Source: Culicoidibacter larvae (GTDB lineage: Bacteria; Bacillota_I; Bacilli_A; Culicoidibacterales; Culicoidibacteraceae). Taken from it: a DNA stretch of 64,000 nt. The notes below the pieces were generated by a model. The model saw only the letters and a list, made by a program, of their open reading frames with translations, ran no database searches and was not told the origin of the DNA. Position 1 is the first letter of the stretch, and each line of letters starts with the position of its first letter. Where the stretch lies: NCBI RefSeq assembly GCF_005771635.1, contig NZ_VBWP01000005.1, forward strand, positions 1 to 64,000, read 5' to 3'. The position numbers and the translations under genes were made by a program. Below, piece by piece: positions 20,047 through 28,910 of the stretch.

Positions 20047-21786
20047 TTATTCACCACGATCAACGTAGTGAGTATGTAATAATTCATGTGCTTTATGACT
20101 TCCTGGCTCACCAAGGAATTCTTCATAAATCTTTTTAATATCTGGATTGTCATTTGAACGACGGATTTTTTTCGATTTATCAATAGAATAAGTCGCTTCC
20201 ATACGTTTTTTAATAATTCCACGATCACCATGGTGATATGGTTGTCCACCACCGGCAATACATCCACCAGGACAAGCCATGATTTCGATAACATCGTAAT
20301 GAGTGCTACCTTCACGTACTGCTTCAAGTAAACGACGCGCATTACCTAATCCGTGAGCGGCTGCAACTTTTAAGTCATGACCAGCAACACTGATATTAGC
20401 TTCTTTTACACCTTCAAATCCACGAACACCTTCGAAATCCAAAGTTGCATCACTTTCATCGCCTAACCAAGCCGCTGCCGTACGTAATGCTGCTTCAAGC
20501 ACCCCGCCAGTAGCACCGAAGATTTGTGCCGCTCCAGTTGATTCTCCGAGTGGATTGTCAAACTCTTCTTCAGCAAGGTCAAGATAGTGAATTCCCGCTT
20601 CTTTTACCATACGAGCAAATTCACGAGTCGTAATAACATAGTCTACATCACTATGACCTTCATGAGTTAACTCAGGACGAGCAGACTCATATTTTTTGGC
20701 AACACATGGCATTACTGAAACAACAACAATATCTTTTGGATCGATGTTCATTTTTTCAGCAAAGTATGTTTTAGTCATTGAACCAAACATCTCATGTGGT
20801 GATTTACAAGTTGATGGTACATCAAGCATATCAGGGAAGTTATGCTCAATGAATTTTACCCATGCCGGGCAGCAACTTGTTAAGATTGGTAAACGTCCTT
20901 TACCATTCAAACGTTGCAATACTTCATTAGCTTCTTCCATAATAGTTAAGTCAGCACCCCAGTTAGTATCGAACACACTGTCGAATCCTAAACGACGTAA
21001 AGCAGCAACCATTTGACCGGTAGAAACCGTTCCAGGTTCAGCACCAAACTCTTCAGCAACTGCAACCCGTACAGCTGGTGCAGTTTGTACAACAACATAT
21101 TTACCTTCGTCATATAATGCATTCCATACTTTATCAACATTATTAATCTCAGTTAATGCCGCTGTAGGACATACGCTGACACACTGACCACAGAAAGTAC
21201 ATTCTGTTTCATGTAATGGAGCATTAAATGCTGGCGCAATTACTGTATCAAATCCACGGTTAACTGCTGAATAAATATCAACTGTTTGTACATTCGAGCA
21301 AATTGACTCACAGCGACGGCATAAAATACATTTATCTAAATTTTTAACGATTGAAAGACTTGTTTCGTCAATACCAAAGTTACTGCGTTTACCTTCGTAA
21401 CGAACACGGCGAACATTTAATTCATGTGCCAATGTCTGTAAATCACAGTTAGTACTACGATCACAGAACAAACAATCTTTCGGGTGATTAGAAAGCATTA
21501 ATTCCATAGTTGTGCGGCGAGAATTCACGGCACGACGAGAATCAGTACTAATATCCATACCCTCTTTTACATAAGTATCACAAGAAGGCACAAGGCGAGA
21601 ACCGCGTCCTTCATCCACTTCTACCATACAAATCCGACAAGACACCGGACGGTTTTCATAATCCATATCATGCAACTGTAAGTGGCAAAGTGTTGGAATA
21701 TCAAATCCACTGCGACGAGAAGCTTCAAGGATTGTTTCGCCATTTTGTGCTTCTACTTCGATACCATTGATTTTTAATTTAACCAT
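20047..21786 (-). CDS. hydA: [FeFe] hydrogenase catalytic subunit (HydA of HydABC)
   Basis: This 579-residue subunit makes or oxidises H2. It begins with a plant-type [2Fe-2S] domain (CRICMVEVDEG), then a His-ligated [4Fe-4S] motif (HPKDCLFCDRSTNC), two [4Fe-4S] motifs (CILCRRCESIC and CTFCGQCVSVCP), and the H-domain with its signatures L1 (TSCCPAW...STCKSP), L2 (MPCVAKKYE) and L3 (EIMACPGGCIAGGGQP). This modular, M3-like organisation and its neighbours hydB and hydC are those of electron-bifurcating NADH/ferredoxin-dependent hydrogenases. The ATG follows AAGGAGG and lies 14 bases after the hydB stop. Its maturases HydG and HydF are encoded at 1324-3906. Confidence 0.97.
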   Translation of the reverse strand: MVKLKINGIEVEAQNGETILEASRRSGFDIPTLCHLQLHDMDYENRPVSCRICMVEVDEGRGSRLVPSCDTYVKEGMDISTDSRRAVNSRRTTMELMLSNHPKDCLFCDRSTNCDLQTLAHELNVRRVRYEGKRSNFGIDETSLSIVKNLDKCILCRRCESICSNVQTVDIYSAVNRGFDTVIAPAFNAPLHETECTFCGQCVSVCPTAALTEINNVDKVWNALYDEGKYVVVQTAPAVRVAVAEEFGAEPGTVSTGQMVAALRRLGFDSVFDTNWGADLTIMEEANEVLQRLNGKGRLPILTSCCPAWVKFIEHNFPDMLDVPSTCKSPHEMFGSMTKTYFAEKMNIDPKDIVVVSVMPCVAKKYESARPELTHEGHSDVDYVITTREFARMVKEAGIHYLDLAEEEFDNPLGESTGAAQIFGATGGVLEAALRTAAAWLGDESDATLDFEGVRGFEGVKEANISVAGHDLKVAAAHGLGNARRLLEAVREGSTHYDVIEIMACPGGCIAGGGQPYHHGDRGIIKKRMEATYSIDKSKKIRRSNDNPDIKKIYEEFLGEPGSHKAHELLHTHYVDRGE

Positions 21787-21800
21787 TATACTTTTCCTCC

Positions 21801-23669
21801 TTACTGCATGATGATTGCATTAACTGGACACGCACTAATACATGCCTCACACTTAATACAAGTTTCTTGATCAATAACGTGTAACTGCTTCACACTACCT
21901 TCAATTGCATCAACCGGACAAACACGTGAACATTTAGTACATCCAATACATTTATCGGTAATAACAATTTGAAGTAAGTCTTTACATACATGTGCCGGAC
22001 AAGTCTGATCAACGATATGTGCTTCATACTCATCACGGAAATATTTGATGGTAGAAACGATTGGGTTAGGAGCTGTTTTTCCTAATCCGCACAATGAAGA
22101 ATCAATAACTACTTCAGATAATTCTTGCAGTTTATCAAGATCTTCAAGTGTTCCCTTACCACTAGTAATTTTTTCTAACATTTCAAGCAAACGTGTTGTT
22201 CCGATACGACATGGTGTACATTTACCACAAGATTCTTCACAAGTAAACTCAAGATAGAATTTTGCAATGTTAACCATACAATCATCTTCATCAAGAACAA
22301 TCATCCCGCCTGAACCCATCATTGAACCGATTGATTGCAATGACTCATAATCGATTGGTGTATCCAAGAATTCAGTAGGAATACATCCTCCTGAAGGACC
22401 TCCGGTTTGAACTGCTTTTAAAGCACGATCATTCGGAATTCCGCCACCAATGTCATAAACTAATTCACGAAGAGTGGTTCCCATTGGTACCTCAACGAGA
22501 CCAACATTACTTACTTTACCACCAAGGGCAAATACTTTAGTTCCCTTAGAAGTTGCTGTACCGATAGAGTTATACCAGTCAGCACCTTTATTAACAATAA
22601 TTGGCACGTTCGCAAAAGTTTCAACATTGTTTGTAGATGTAGGTTTACCCCATAAACCGCGTTCCGAAGGGAATACAGTTTTGTTAAATGGCTCCCCACG
22701 CATACCTTCAATCGAACGCATCAACGCAGTTTCTTCACCACAAACGAAAGCTCCGGCACCATATTTAATTAAAACATCAAAGTTGAATCCTGAGCCTAAA
22801 ATGTTCTCACCAAGCAACCCACGCTCGCGGGCTTGCTTGATAGCAATCTCAAGACGTTCAATAGCCAATGGATACTCAGCACGGATATACACATACCCGG
22901 TATCAGCACCAATTGCGTAACCCGCAATAGCCATTGCCTCGATAATACTGTGCGGATCTCCCTCAAGCAATGAGCGGTCCATGAATGCACCCGGATCCCC
23001 TTCATCAGCATTACAAATAATATATTTTTGGTCACCCGCCGCACGACGAGTAGCCTCCCATTTCATACCGGTTGGGAATCCGGCTCCACCGCGACCGCGA
23101 AGTCCAGAATCAGTCATCAATTTAGTAACTGCCTCTGGCTCCATACCGAATACTTTTGCTAATGCAAGGTATCCTTCTGCAGCGATATACTCATCGATTT
23201 CTTCAGGATCAATAATCCCGCAGTTACGCAAAGCAATACGTAATTGCTTTTTGTAGAATGAAATATCATGCATAGTTGGTACTTTTTCATTGATAGACGG
23301 TTCAGTAAATAACAAACGTTCTACTGGCTTTCCGCCTTTCATATGTTCAACAATAATATCTTCTGCATCCTCAGGGGTTACTTTTACATAAAAAACATCA
23401 TCCGGGAAAACTCGGATAATTGGGCCCTCAGCACAAAACCCAAAACATCCTGTTGCTTTTACATCAACAAGTGCCTCTAAATTATGTTCTTTAATCTTTT
23501 CAGCTAATGCTTCTTTTAATTCTTTACTTTGCGCCGAGTGGCAACCCGTACCACCACAAACCATAATAATACGCTCTTGTCCGACATAGGCTTCCGCACG
23601 ACGTAATGCAAGCAACGGCTGATTATTCTGATGCAAAGTTTGCAATTCTTCAACTGATTGAATACGCAT
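21801..23669 (-). CDS. hydB: HydB, NuoF-like NADH-binding flavoprotein subunit of the [FeFe] hydrogenase
   Basis: HydB binds FMN and NAD(H) and is the site of electron bifurcation in HydABC complexes. The 622-residue protein has an N-terminal thioredoxin-like [2Fe-2S] domain (GGTGCHSAQ and TGCFGFC), the NuoF core with GRGGAGFPTGMKW, NADEGDPGAFMDR and GAGAFVCGEETALM, the SLBB region, the cluster motif CEESCGKCTPCR, and a C-terminal two-cluster ferredoxin domain (CIGCTKCSRVCP and CIKCEACISACP). This extended architecture distinguishes it from respiratory NuoF. It is the middle gene of hydCBA, 27 bases after hydC. Confidence 0.96.
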   Translation of the reverse strand: MRIQSVEELQTLHQNNQPLLALRRAEAYVGQERIIMVCGGTGCHSAQSKELKEALAEKIKEHNLEALVDVKATGCFGFCAEGPIIRVFPDDVFYVKVTPEDAEDIIVEHMKGGKPVERLLFTEPSINEKVPTMHDISFYKKQLRIALRNCGIIDPEEIDEYIAAEGYLALAKVFGMEPEAVTKLMTDSGLRGRGGAGFPTGMKWEATRRAAGDQKYIICNADEGDPGAFMDRSLLEGDPHSIIEAMAIAGYAIGADTGYVYIRAEYPLAIERLEIAIKQARERGLLGENILGSGFNFDVLIKYGAGAFVCGEETALMRSIEGMRGEPFNKTVFPSERGLWGKPTSTNNVETFANVPIIVNKGADWYNSIGTATSKGTKVFALGGKVSNVGLVEVPMGTTLRELVYDIGGGIPNDRALKAVQTGGPSGGCIPTEFLDTPIDYESLQSIGSMMGSGGMIVLDEDDCMVNIAKFYLEFTCEESCGKCTPCRIGTTRLLEMLEKITSGKGTLEDLDKLQELSEVVIDSSLCGLGKTAPNPIVSTIKYFRDEYEAHIVDQTCPAHVCKDLLQIVITDKCIGCTKCSRVCPVDAIEGSVKQLHVIDQETCIKCEACISACPVNAIIMQ

Positions 23670-23696
23670 TTATTTTTCTCCTCTCTATGTTGGACT

Positions 23697-24203
23697 TTAA
23701 GATAATGTTTCTACCAGATGATTCTCAATAATTGATTCAACATCTTCTGATTGAACATGACCATAAACTTTTTCATTAATGATAACAACAGGTGCTAATC
23801 CACAGGCTCCGACACAACGAACACCAGAAAGTGTAAACTTCAAATCATCGCTGGTTTCGCCAGACTTCAGATTCAATGATTTCTCAAATGCTTCTAAAAC
23901 CTTTCCAGATCCTTTTACGAAACATCCGGTTCCCATACATACCTGAACAACATACTCACCACGCGGCGTATCTGTAAAGTATGAATAAAAACTCACCACT
24001 CCGTACACTCTCGCTACCGGAATATTTAATTTTTGTGCAACATATGTTTGTACTTCTCTTGGTAAGTAACCAAAAATATGCTGAGCTCGGTGTAAAACTT
24101 GAATTAATGACGATTCGTTTTGCTCTGGTAAACTACTGATGAATTCACCGAGTTCATTGAAAAGTTCTTTGTTCTCAGAACCTTGTGAACAATTACAACT
24201 CAT
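23697..24203 (-). CDS. hydC: HydC, NuoE-like [2Fe-2S] subunit of the [FeFe] hydrogenase
   Basis: HydC is the small NuoE-like subunit. Its helical N-terminal half leads into a thioredoxin-like [2Fe-2S] domain with ligands in CMGTGCF and in CVGACG, the spacing usual for NuoE/HydC. An extra CNC near the start codon is probably not a ligand. It has 168 residues, starts at an ATG with AAAGGAGGA upstream, and heads the hydCBA operon. Together with HydB and HydA it should couple NADH and reduced ferredoxin oxidation to H2 release, or the reverse. Confidence 0.95.
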   Translation of the reverse strand: MSCNCSQGSENKELFNELGEFISSLPEQNESSLIQVLHRAQHIFGYLPREVQTYVAQKLNIPVARVYGVVSFYSYFTDTPRGEYVVQVCMGTGCFVKGSGKVLEAFEKSLNLKSGETSDDLKFTLSGVRCVGACGLAPVVIINEKVYGHVQSEDVESIIENHLVETLS

Positions 24204-24587
24204 GATTGTTCCTCCTTTGTTATTTTGTCAAACTTGCAGCGACGGTGAAATCACTGTTCGAAAATTTATCATATTATTTGCATCAACTTTTTCATATATG
24301 ATATAGTATATAATCCTAGTTTGCACAAATTAATACGTTCCTCATAATTGTACCCCAATTAATAAGGCTATTCAATACTTTTCAACGAGAAAAATGAGTA
24401 TATTATTTGCATTTATTTTCGCTTTATGATTCAAGGCCAATAACCACAAGGCTTAAAGGTGCATTTATTCACTATTTAACTAATTGTAATAATTACATTT
24501 TTTGAACGCACTCAATTTCCTTAATCGGAATGATTCAGATTTTCTAGTATTTATATGGGTTTTCTTCGCTTTTTGGGGGAAAATAAA
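24204..24587. other. AT-rich regulatory gap upstream of hydCBA
   Basis: About 380 bases hold no gene. On the minus strand TTGTGC, 17 bases and TATATC end about 100 bases before hydC and are a weak promoter candidate. TTTGCACAAATTAA (24320-24333) overlaps this -35 and is nearly repeated upstream of pflB. A perfect dyad TGTAAT-A-ATTACA lies at 24485-24497 and could bind a regulator. None of these sites is proven. Confidence 0.4.
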
Positions 24588-24618
24588 AAAGCCACCGGTT
24601 CGGCAAACCGGTGGCTTT
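24588..24618 (-). terminator. terminator of the DUF4261 gene
   Basis: A 13-bp stem (AAAGCCACCGGTT / AACCGGTGGCTTT) with a 5-base loop is followed by a U-run on the minus strand. Confidence 0.9.
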
Positions 24619-24632
24619 CAACTTTCTGCAAC

Positions 24633-25385
24633 TCATAACACTAATTCAATTTTTATGGATTCACCATCAATAAAAGTACCCGGTGAGACCGTAATTGCCA
24701 ACTTCTGCTCCTCAGAAAAACCAATCGTCTCACCATCTTGCAACTGCACATTATTATCAACCACATAACTAACAATATCATAGATAAAATTAAATAACGT
24801 TTCATTATCATAACTGGTAAATAAGATTTCGATTTCACGCAATCCAAACTGCTTCAATCCAAAAGTAATTACCGAGTTCCCTCTATCATCAGGAATAAAA
24901 CCAAAATTAACCCAAAGCATCAACGGATATTGTGCCTCCTGCTCATCATCGGGAAAAGCAGCAGTAACCATATCAGCATAAATCTCCGGCTCAATCAACA
25001 AAACCGCATCACCGTTATAAATCGCGGCAACATCATTGGTCGCTATCAGCGCCATGCAGACCATACTATTGATGGTCTGCGCCTGCAACGCCGTCGCCCC
25101 GCTGGTATACACCAGTGCATGGCTCTGATACACCGGCGGTTGCTCCGCGTCCCGCCACAGTAAGCTCGCGTGCATTGCCCGCTCGACTTCATCGCCGGGA
25201 ATTTGCGCCTCAACCAAAGCTACTGAAATCATCATCCCCTCAAACTCAGCCAGCAATACACCATCGCTCACGCTATCTTTAGTTACCGGCAATTCTTTTG
25301 CACTTAGATACTCAGCTACCGCCAGCAAATCAAGACTGCTTCCTTTTAACAACCCAAAATTTAATTTACTAAATGTATTTTCCAT
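24633..25385 (-). CDS. DUF4261 domain protein
   Basis: This 250-residue cytoplasmic protein has the features of the DUF4261 family: an N-terminal variable part, a central segment with HASLLWRD and the conserved A-x-x-N-x-x-xC region, and a C-terminal domain with LWVNFGFI and TFGLKQFGLREIEI. The family has no established biochemical role that I know of; many members are annotated as suppressor- or immunity-type proteins without proof. It lies between the hydrogenase and formate-lyase operons with its own terminator, so it is probably monocistronic. The base composition of its middle part is richer in GC than its neighbours. Confidence 0.8.
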   Translation of the reverse strand: MENTFSKLNFGLLKGSSLDLLAVAEYLSAKELPVTKDSVSDGVLLAEFEGMMISVALVEAQIPGDEVERAMHASLLWRDAEQPPVYQSHALVYTSGATALQAQTINSMVCMALIATNDVAAIYNGDAVLLIEPEIYADMVTAAFPDDEQEAQYPLMLWVNFGFIPDDRGNSVITFGLKQFGLREIEILFTSYDNETLFNFIYDIVSYVVDNNVQLQDGETIGFSEEQKLAITVSPGTFIDGESIKIELVL

Positions 25386-25426
25386 AGCAATTCACTCCTT
25401 AGCATTCTTACTATACCATAAACCAA

Positions 25427-25457
25427 AAGAGGCTGTCAGTTCAACTGACAGCCTCTT
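25427..25457 (-). terminator. pflA terminator
   Basis: A 13-bp perfect stem (AAGAGGCTGTCAG / CTGACAGCCTCTT, loop TTCAA) lies just after the pflA stop. Confidence 0.9.
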
Positions 25458-25474
25458 CACTTTTCCCCAAAAAA

Positions 25475-26242
25475 TCATTCTGCTGCGGACTCTGCAATCC
25501 GCACTTTACGATCATGAATACCTTTTTTGATAATTTTGCGCGCGCGCTCAGCCTCATCCTTGGTTGCCGGCTCTACGCCTTCAAGCGGATACTCCCAGCC
25601 AAGGGCATTCCATTTAGACAAGCCCATAACATGATAAGGCAGGACATCCAAAGCCTCAACATTATTGAGTCGGCCAATGAACAATCCCAGCTGATATAAT
25701 GAGCGATCATTTAAAGTAACTCCCGGAATAACCACATGGCGAATCCAAACTGGTTTGCCAATTTTATCCAACCATAAGGCAAATCGCAAAATCGCCTCAT
25801 TTGGCACCCCGGTCAACTCTTTATGAGCAGTTGTCTCGATATGTTTTAGATCCAGCAAAACTAAATCCGTATACTGCATCAGTTCAGTGAACTTCTCCAT
25901 ACCGGTTTCGCTTTTAATTCTAAATGTAACTCCCGAGGTATCAATACAAGTATGGATACCTCGCTCTCTAGCTTTTTTAAAGAGTTCGGTTACAAAGTCA
26001 ATTTGCAATAATGGTTCGCCGCCAGTAATAGTGATGCCGCCACCGCGCAAAAAAACTTTGTACTTTTCATATTCATCGAGCAATTCATCAGTAGTCCACT
26101 TCTGACCGACACCGGTTTTCCAGGTGTCGGGGTTATGGCAATACTGACAGCGAAGCGGGCAGCCTTGCATAAATACTACAAAACGAACTCCCGGCCCGTC
26201 AACGGTACCAAAGGTTTCAATTGAATGAATATTACCAATCAT
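25475..26242 (-). CDS. pflA: pyruvate formate-lyase activating enzyme
   Basis: PflA is the radical SAM activase that abstracts a hydrogen from the conserved glycine of pyruvate formate-lyase. The 255-residue protein has the motif CPLRCQYC (CxxxCxxC), the start MIGNIHSIETFGTVDGPGVR typical of the family, and the GGEPLLQ motif. The frame extends to 26305 but the ATG at 26242 has AAAGGAG upstream and matches the usual family start. In this locus its substrate glycine lies on a separate small protein (26319-26558), so the activase must act on a two-chain complex. A hairpin at 26272-26303 lies between that gene and pflA and may lower pflA expression. Confidence 0.96.
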   Translation of the reverse strand: MIGNIHSIETFGTVDGPGVRFVVFMQGCPLRCQYCHNPDTWKTGVGQKWTTDELLDEYEKYKVFLRGGGITITGGEPLLQIDFVTELFKKARERGIHTCIDTSGVTFRIKSETGMEKFTELMQYTDLVLLDLKHIETTAHKELTGVPNEAILRFALWLDKIGKPVWIRHVVIPGVTLNDRSLYQLGLFIGRLNNVEALDVLPYHVMGLSKWNALGWEYPLEGVEPATKDEAERARKIIKKGIHDRKVRIAESAAE

Positions 26243-26271
26243 TCTTGCCACACTCCTTTTTAGTTTAATAA

Positions 26272-26303
26272 GAAAGAAAAGCTGCCAGCGAGCTGCTGAC
26301 AGC
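26272..26303 (-). terminator. intra-operon hairpin with U-rich tail before pflA
   Basis: GCTGTCAGC pairs with GCTGGCAGC (one G-U pair, loop of 5) and is followed on the minus strand by TTTTCTTTC. It is a moderate terminator or attenuator between the glycyl-radical gene and pflA, which would favour the two structural genes over the activase. Confidence 0.6.
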
Positions 26304-26318
26304 AATTCTTAGGCTTAT

Positions 26319-26558
26319 TTACATTTTATCATGGAATGTTCTCGCAATAACATCATCTTGCTGTTCTTTGGTTAATTTATTGAAGTTTACTGCATATCCT
26401 GAAACCCGCACCGTTAATTGTGGGTAATTTTCCGGATGTGCCTGAGCATCCAATAAAGTTTCACGGTTGAATACATTGACGTTTAAGTGATGACCGCCAT
26501 TTTCCATGTATCCGTCTAGCATATTTACTAAGTTATCAATTTGTTGGTTGTTTTTCAT
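26319..26558 (-). CDS. separate glycyl-radical subunit of pyruvate formate-lyase (GrcA/YfiD-like)
   Basis: This 79-residue protein corresponds to the C-terminal glycyl-radical domain of pyruvate formate-lyase, from NLVNMLDGY to the end. It has [16 protein letters not shown], the radical motif RVSGYA with the radical site at Gly54, and [13 protein letters not shown]. In ordinary enzymes this segment is fused to the catalytic chain. Here the catalytic chain (26575-28698) stops before it, and this gene has its own AGGAGG 8 bases before the ATG at 26558. An upstream TTG at 26564 is too close to that site to be used. E. coli GrcA is a similar stand-alone domain but repairs a full-length PflB. Here the small protein should be an obligatory subunit unless a full-length PflB exists elsewhere. 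Confidence 0.93.
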   Translation of the reverse strand: MKNNQQIDNLVNMLDGYMENGGHHLNVNVFNRETLLDAQAHPENYPQLTVRVSGYAVNFNKLTKEQQDDVIARTFHDKM

Positions 26559-26574
26559 TGTCAATTCCTCCTAA

Positions 26575-28698
26575 TTATTCGTCATCCAAACCGATTTCAA
26601 GGTTTGGTATTTTACATGCTTCATTTGGTCCGCAATCAAGATTTAAATCAGCGATGTCAATATCTAAATCAACTTCCAGCTCACCGACTATAAACTCATC
26701 ATCTTTTCCTAAAGCACCCGGAACGACCGAGAAGGTATTTGAAATACCATCTGATGCATGATTGAAAGGTAATTTAGAAACTGATGATAATGAAGCCAAA
26801 GCGCCATTATGATCACGCCCATGCATAGGATTCGCTCCCGGAGCAAATGGTTCACCGGCACGACGACCATCTGGTGTGTTCCCGGTTTTTTTACCATAAA
26901 CGACATTTGATGTAATCGTTAAGATTGACATTGTCGGTACACCGTTACGGTATGTATGGTGTTTACGGATCTTATTCATGAAAGTTTCAACAACCATTGC
27001 TGCTAAATCATCAACCCGATCATCGTTATTTCCATAACATGGGAAATCGCCGCTGGTTTCAAAATCTTCAACAATCCCATTTTCATCGCGGATTGTTTTT
27101 ACTTTTCCGAATTTAATTGCACTTAATGAATCAGCAACAACTGATAGCCCGGCAATTCCGGTTGCGAAGTAACGTAATACTTCACGATCATGTAATGCCA
27201 TTTGACTACGCTCATAAGCATATTTATCGTGCATATAATGGATAACATTTAAAGTGTTGACATAAAGTTCTGCTAACCATTCCATCATTTGATCGAATTT
27301 CATCCAAACTTCATCAAACTCTAAGTACTCACCGCGAATTGGCTCATAGCGTGGTGCAATTTGATCTTTTAATTTCTCATCAACACCACCATTGATTGCA
27401 TAGAGTAAACATTTTGCCAAGTTGGCACGAGCACCGAAAAACTGCATTTCTTTACCAATACGCATTGGTGATACACAACAGGCAATTGCATAATCATCAC
27501 CGTGAGTTACACGCATTAAATCATCATTTTCATATTGAATCGATGAGGTTTTAATAGACATTTTTGCACAGAAAGCTTTAAATCCTTGTGGTAATCGTGT
27601 TGACCAAAGTACTGTCATGTTTGGTTCCGGACTTGGTCCCAATGTTTCCAATGTATGTAAGTAACGGAATGATGTTTTAGTTACTAATGGACGACCATCA
27701 ATCCCAACACCACCAAGTGATTCAGTAACCCAGGTAGGATCCCCTGAGAATAAATCATTATATTCCGGTGTACGAGCAAATTTTACTAAACGTAATTTCA
27801 TAATGAAATGATCAACAAGCTCTTGAGCTTCAGTTTCAGTAATCACACCATTTTGTAAATCACGTTCGATATAGATATCGATGAAAGTCGAAGTACGTCC
27901 TAAGCTCATTGCTGCCCCATTTTGCTCTTTAACAGCCGCTAAATAACCGAAGTACAACCATTGAATTGCTTCTTGAGCAGTAGCAGCCGGTTGTGAAATA
28001 TCAAAGCCGTAGCTTGCAGCCATTTCTTTAATTTCACCAAGGGCACGGATTTGTTCTGATAGCTCTTCGCGGTTACGAATATTATCAGCTGTCATTGTTG
28101 TATGTGTTGTCGCTAATTGGTGTTTCTTATCTTTAATCAAGAAATCAATTCCGTATAAAGCAATACGGCGATAATCACCAATTATCCGGCCGCGGCCATA
28201 TGCATCTGGTAACCCAGTAATAATTGCTGATTTACGTGCAGCCCGCATCTCCGGTGTATAGGCGTCAAACACACCCTGATTATGTGTTTTACGGTATTTA
28301 CTAAAAATTTCTTCAACTCGCGGTGATATTGTATACCCATATGCTTCAGCAGCTGCCTCAGCCATACGAACACCACCAAACGGTTGTAATGAGCGTTTAA
28401 ACGGAACATCTGTTTGGAACCCAACAATTTGTTCGGTTTCCTTATTCAGGTATCCCGGACCATGAGAAGTAATCGTTGATATAATATCCGTATCCATATC
28501 ATAAACGCCTTTTTCACGTTCAATCTTTGAAAGTTCCATAACTTGTTCCCAAAGTTTGTTTGTGTTTTCAGTCGCTTCAACTAAAAAGCTGTCATCACCT
28601 TCGTATGCTGTGTAGTTTTCCTGAATGAAGCTGCGAACATTGACTTCTCTTTGCCAACGGCGTCCGCGGAATCCATTCCATGCAGTTTTTTCTGTCAT
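26575..28698 (-). CDS. pflB: pyruvate formate-lyase catalytic chain lacking the glycyl-radical domain
   Basis: Pyruvate formate-lyase converts pyruvate and CoA to acetyl-CoA and formate. This 707-residue chain aligns with the family from its first residues to the ALGKDDE segment and carries the active-site pair Cys407-Cys408 (IACCVSP). It lacks the last 70 or so residues with the RVSGYA glycine, which are encoded by the next gene in another frame, 16 bases downstream. In their place is an acidic tail of about 37 residues with repeated Asp/Glu-Leu/Ile pattern and two cysteines (Cys689, Cys695). The tail is not a frameshifted copy of the missing domain, so the split is a real gene structure. 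The ATG follows AGGAGG. Confidence 0.95.
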   Translation of the reverse strand: MTEKTAWNGFRGRRWQREVNVRSFIQENYTAYEGDDSFLVEATENTNKLWEQVMELSKIEREKGVYDMDTDIISTITSHGPGYLNKETEQIVGFQTDVPFKRSLQPFGGVRMAEAAAEAYGYTISPRVEEIFSKYRKTHNQGVFDAYTPEMRAARKSAIITGLPDAYGRGRIIGDYRRIALYGIDFLIKDKKHQLATTHTTMTADNIRNREELSEQIRALGEIKEMAASYGFDISQPAATAQEAIQWLYFGYLAAVKEQNGAAMSLGRTSTFIDIYIERDLQNGVITETEAQELVDHFIMKLRLVKFARTPEYNDLFSGDPTWVTESLGGVGIDGRPLVTKTSFRYLHTLETLGPSPEPNMTVLWSTRLPQGFKAFCAKMSIKTSSIQYENDDLMRVTHGDDYAIACCVSPMRIGKEMQFFGARANLAKCLLYAINGGVDEKLKDQIAPRYEPIRGEYLEFDEVWMKFDQMMEWLAELYVNTLNVIHYMHDKYAYERSQMALHDREVLRYFATGIAGLSVVADSLSAIKFGKVKTIRDENGIVEDFETSGDFPCYGNNDDRVDDLAAMVVETFMNKIRKHHTYRNGVPTMSILTITSNVVYGKKTGNTPDGRRAGEPFAPGANPMHGRDHNGALASLSSVSKLPFNHASDGISNTFSVVPGALGKDDEFIVGELEVDLDIDIADLNLDCGPNEACKIPNLEIGLDDE

Positions 28699-28773
28699 TA
28701 GTTAACCTCCTGTTAAACATTAATTGTTAAAAAGTGAAAAAAATCACTATCAAACAGTTTATAATACTTATTT

Positions 28774-28802
28774 ATTATAGCAAGATTCTCTTACCACTGC
28801 AA
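28774..28802 (-). promoter_or_regulatory. pflB promoter
   Basis: On the minus strand TTGCAG (28797-28802), 17 bases and TATAAT (28774-28779) lie about 75 bases before the start codon. Further upstream, 28850-28863 holds TTTGCACAATTTAA, close to a motif before hydC. Confidence 0.7.
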
Positions 28803-28870
28803 AGAAAATGCTTAATTTCAATTATTTTTATATTGTGAAATTATTACCTTTAAATTGTGCAAAATTAACA

Positions 28871-28903
28871 AAAAACACCTCGCCGTTACAGCGAGGTGTT
28901 TTT
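28871..28903 (-). terminator. terminator of the leucine-rich-repeat gene
   Basis: A 13-bp stem (AAAAACACCTCGC / GCGAGGTGTTTTT, loop of 7) directly follows the stop and has T-runs on both strands. Confidence 0.9.
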
Positions 28904-28910
28904 CAAAGTT

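Noticed and set aside
26559-26577. Simple frameshift as the cause of the split pyruvate formate-lyase
   Set aside because: About 110 bases of new acidic coding sequence separate the normal sequence from the stop, none of it homologous to the enzyme in another frame, and the second gene has its own well-placed AGGAGG and ATG.
28834-28870. Rex operator upstream of pflB
   Set aside because: Half-sites such as TTGTTAA and TGCACAA occur, but the spacing is 3 instead of 4 and the adjacent TTGTGAA half lacks a good partner. Kept only as part of the shared-motif observation.
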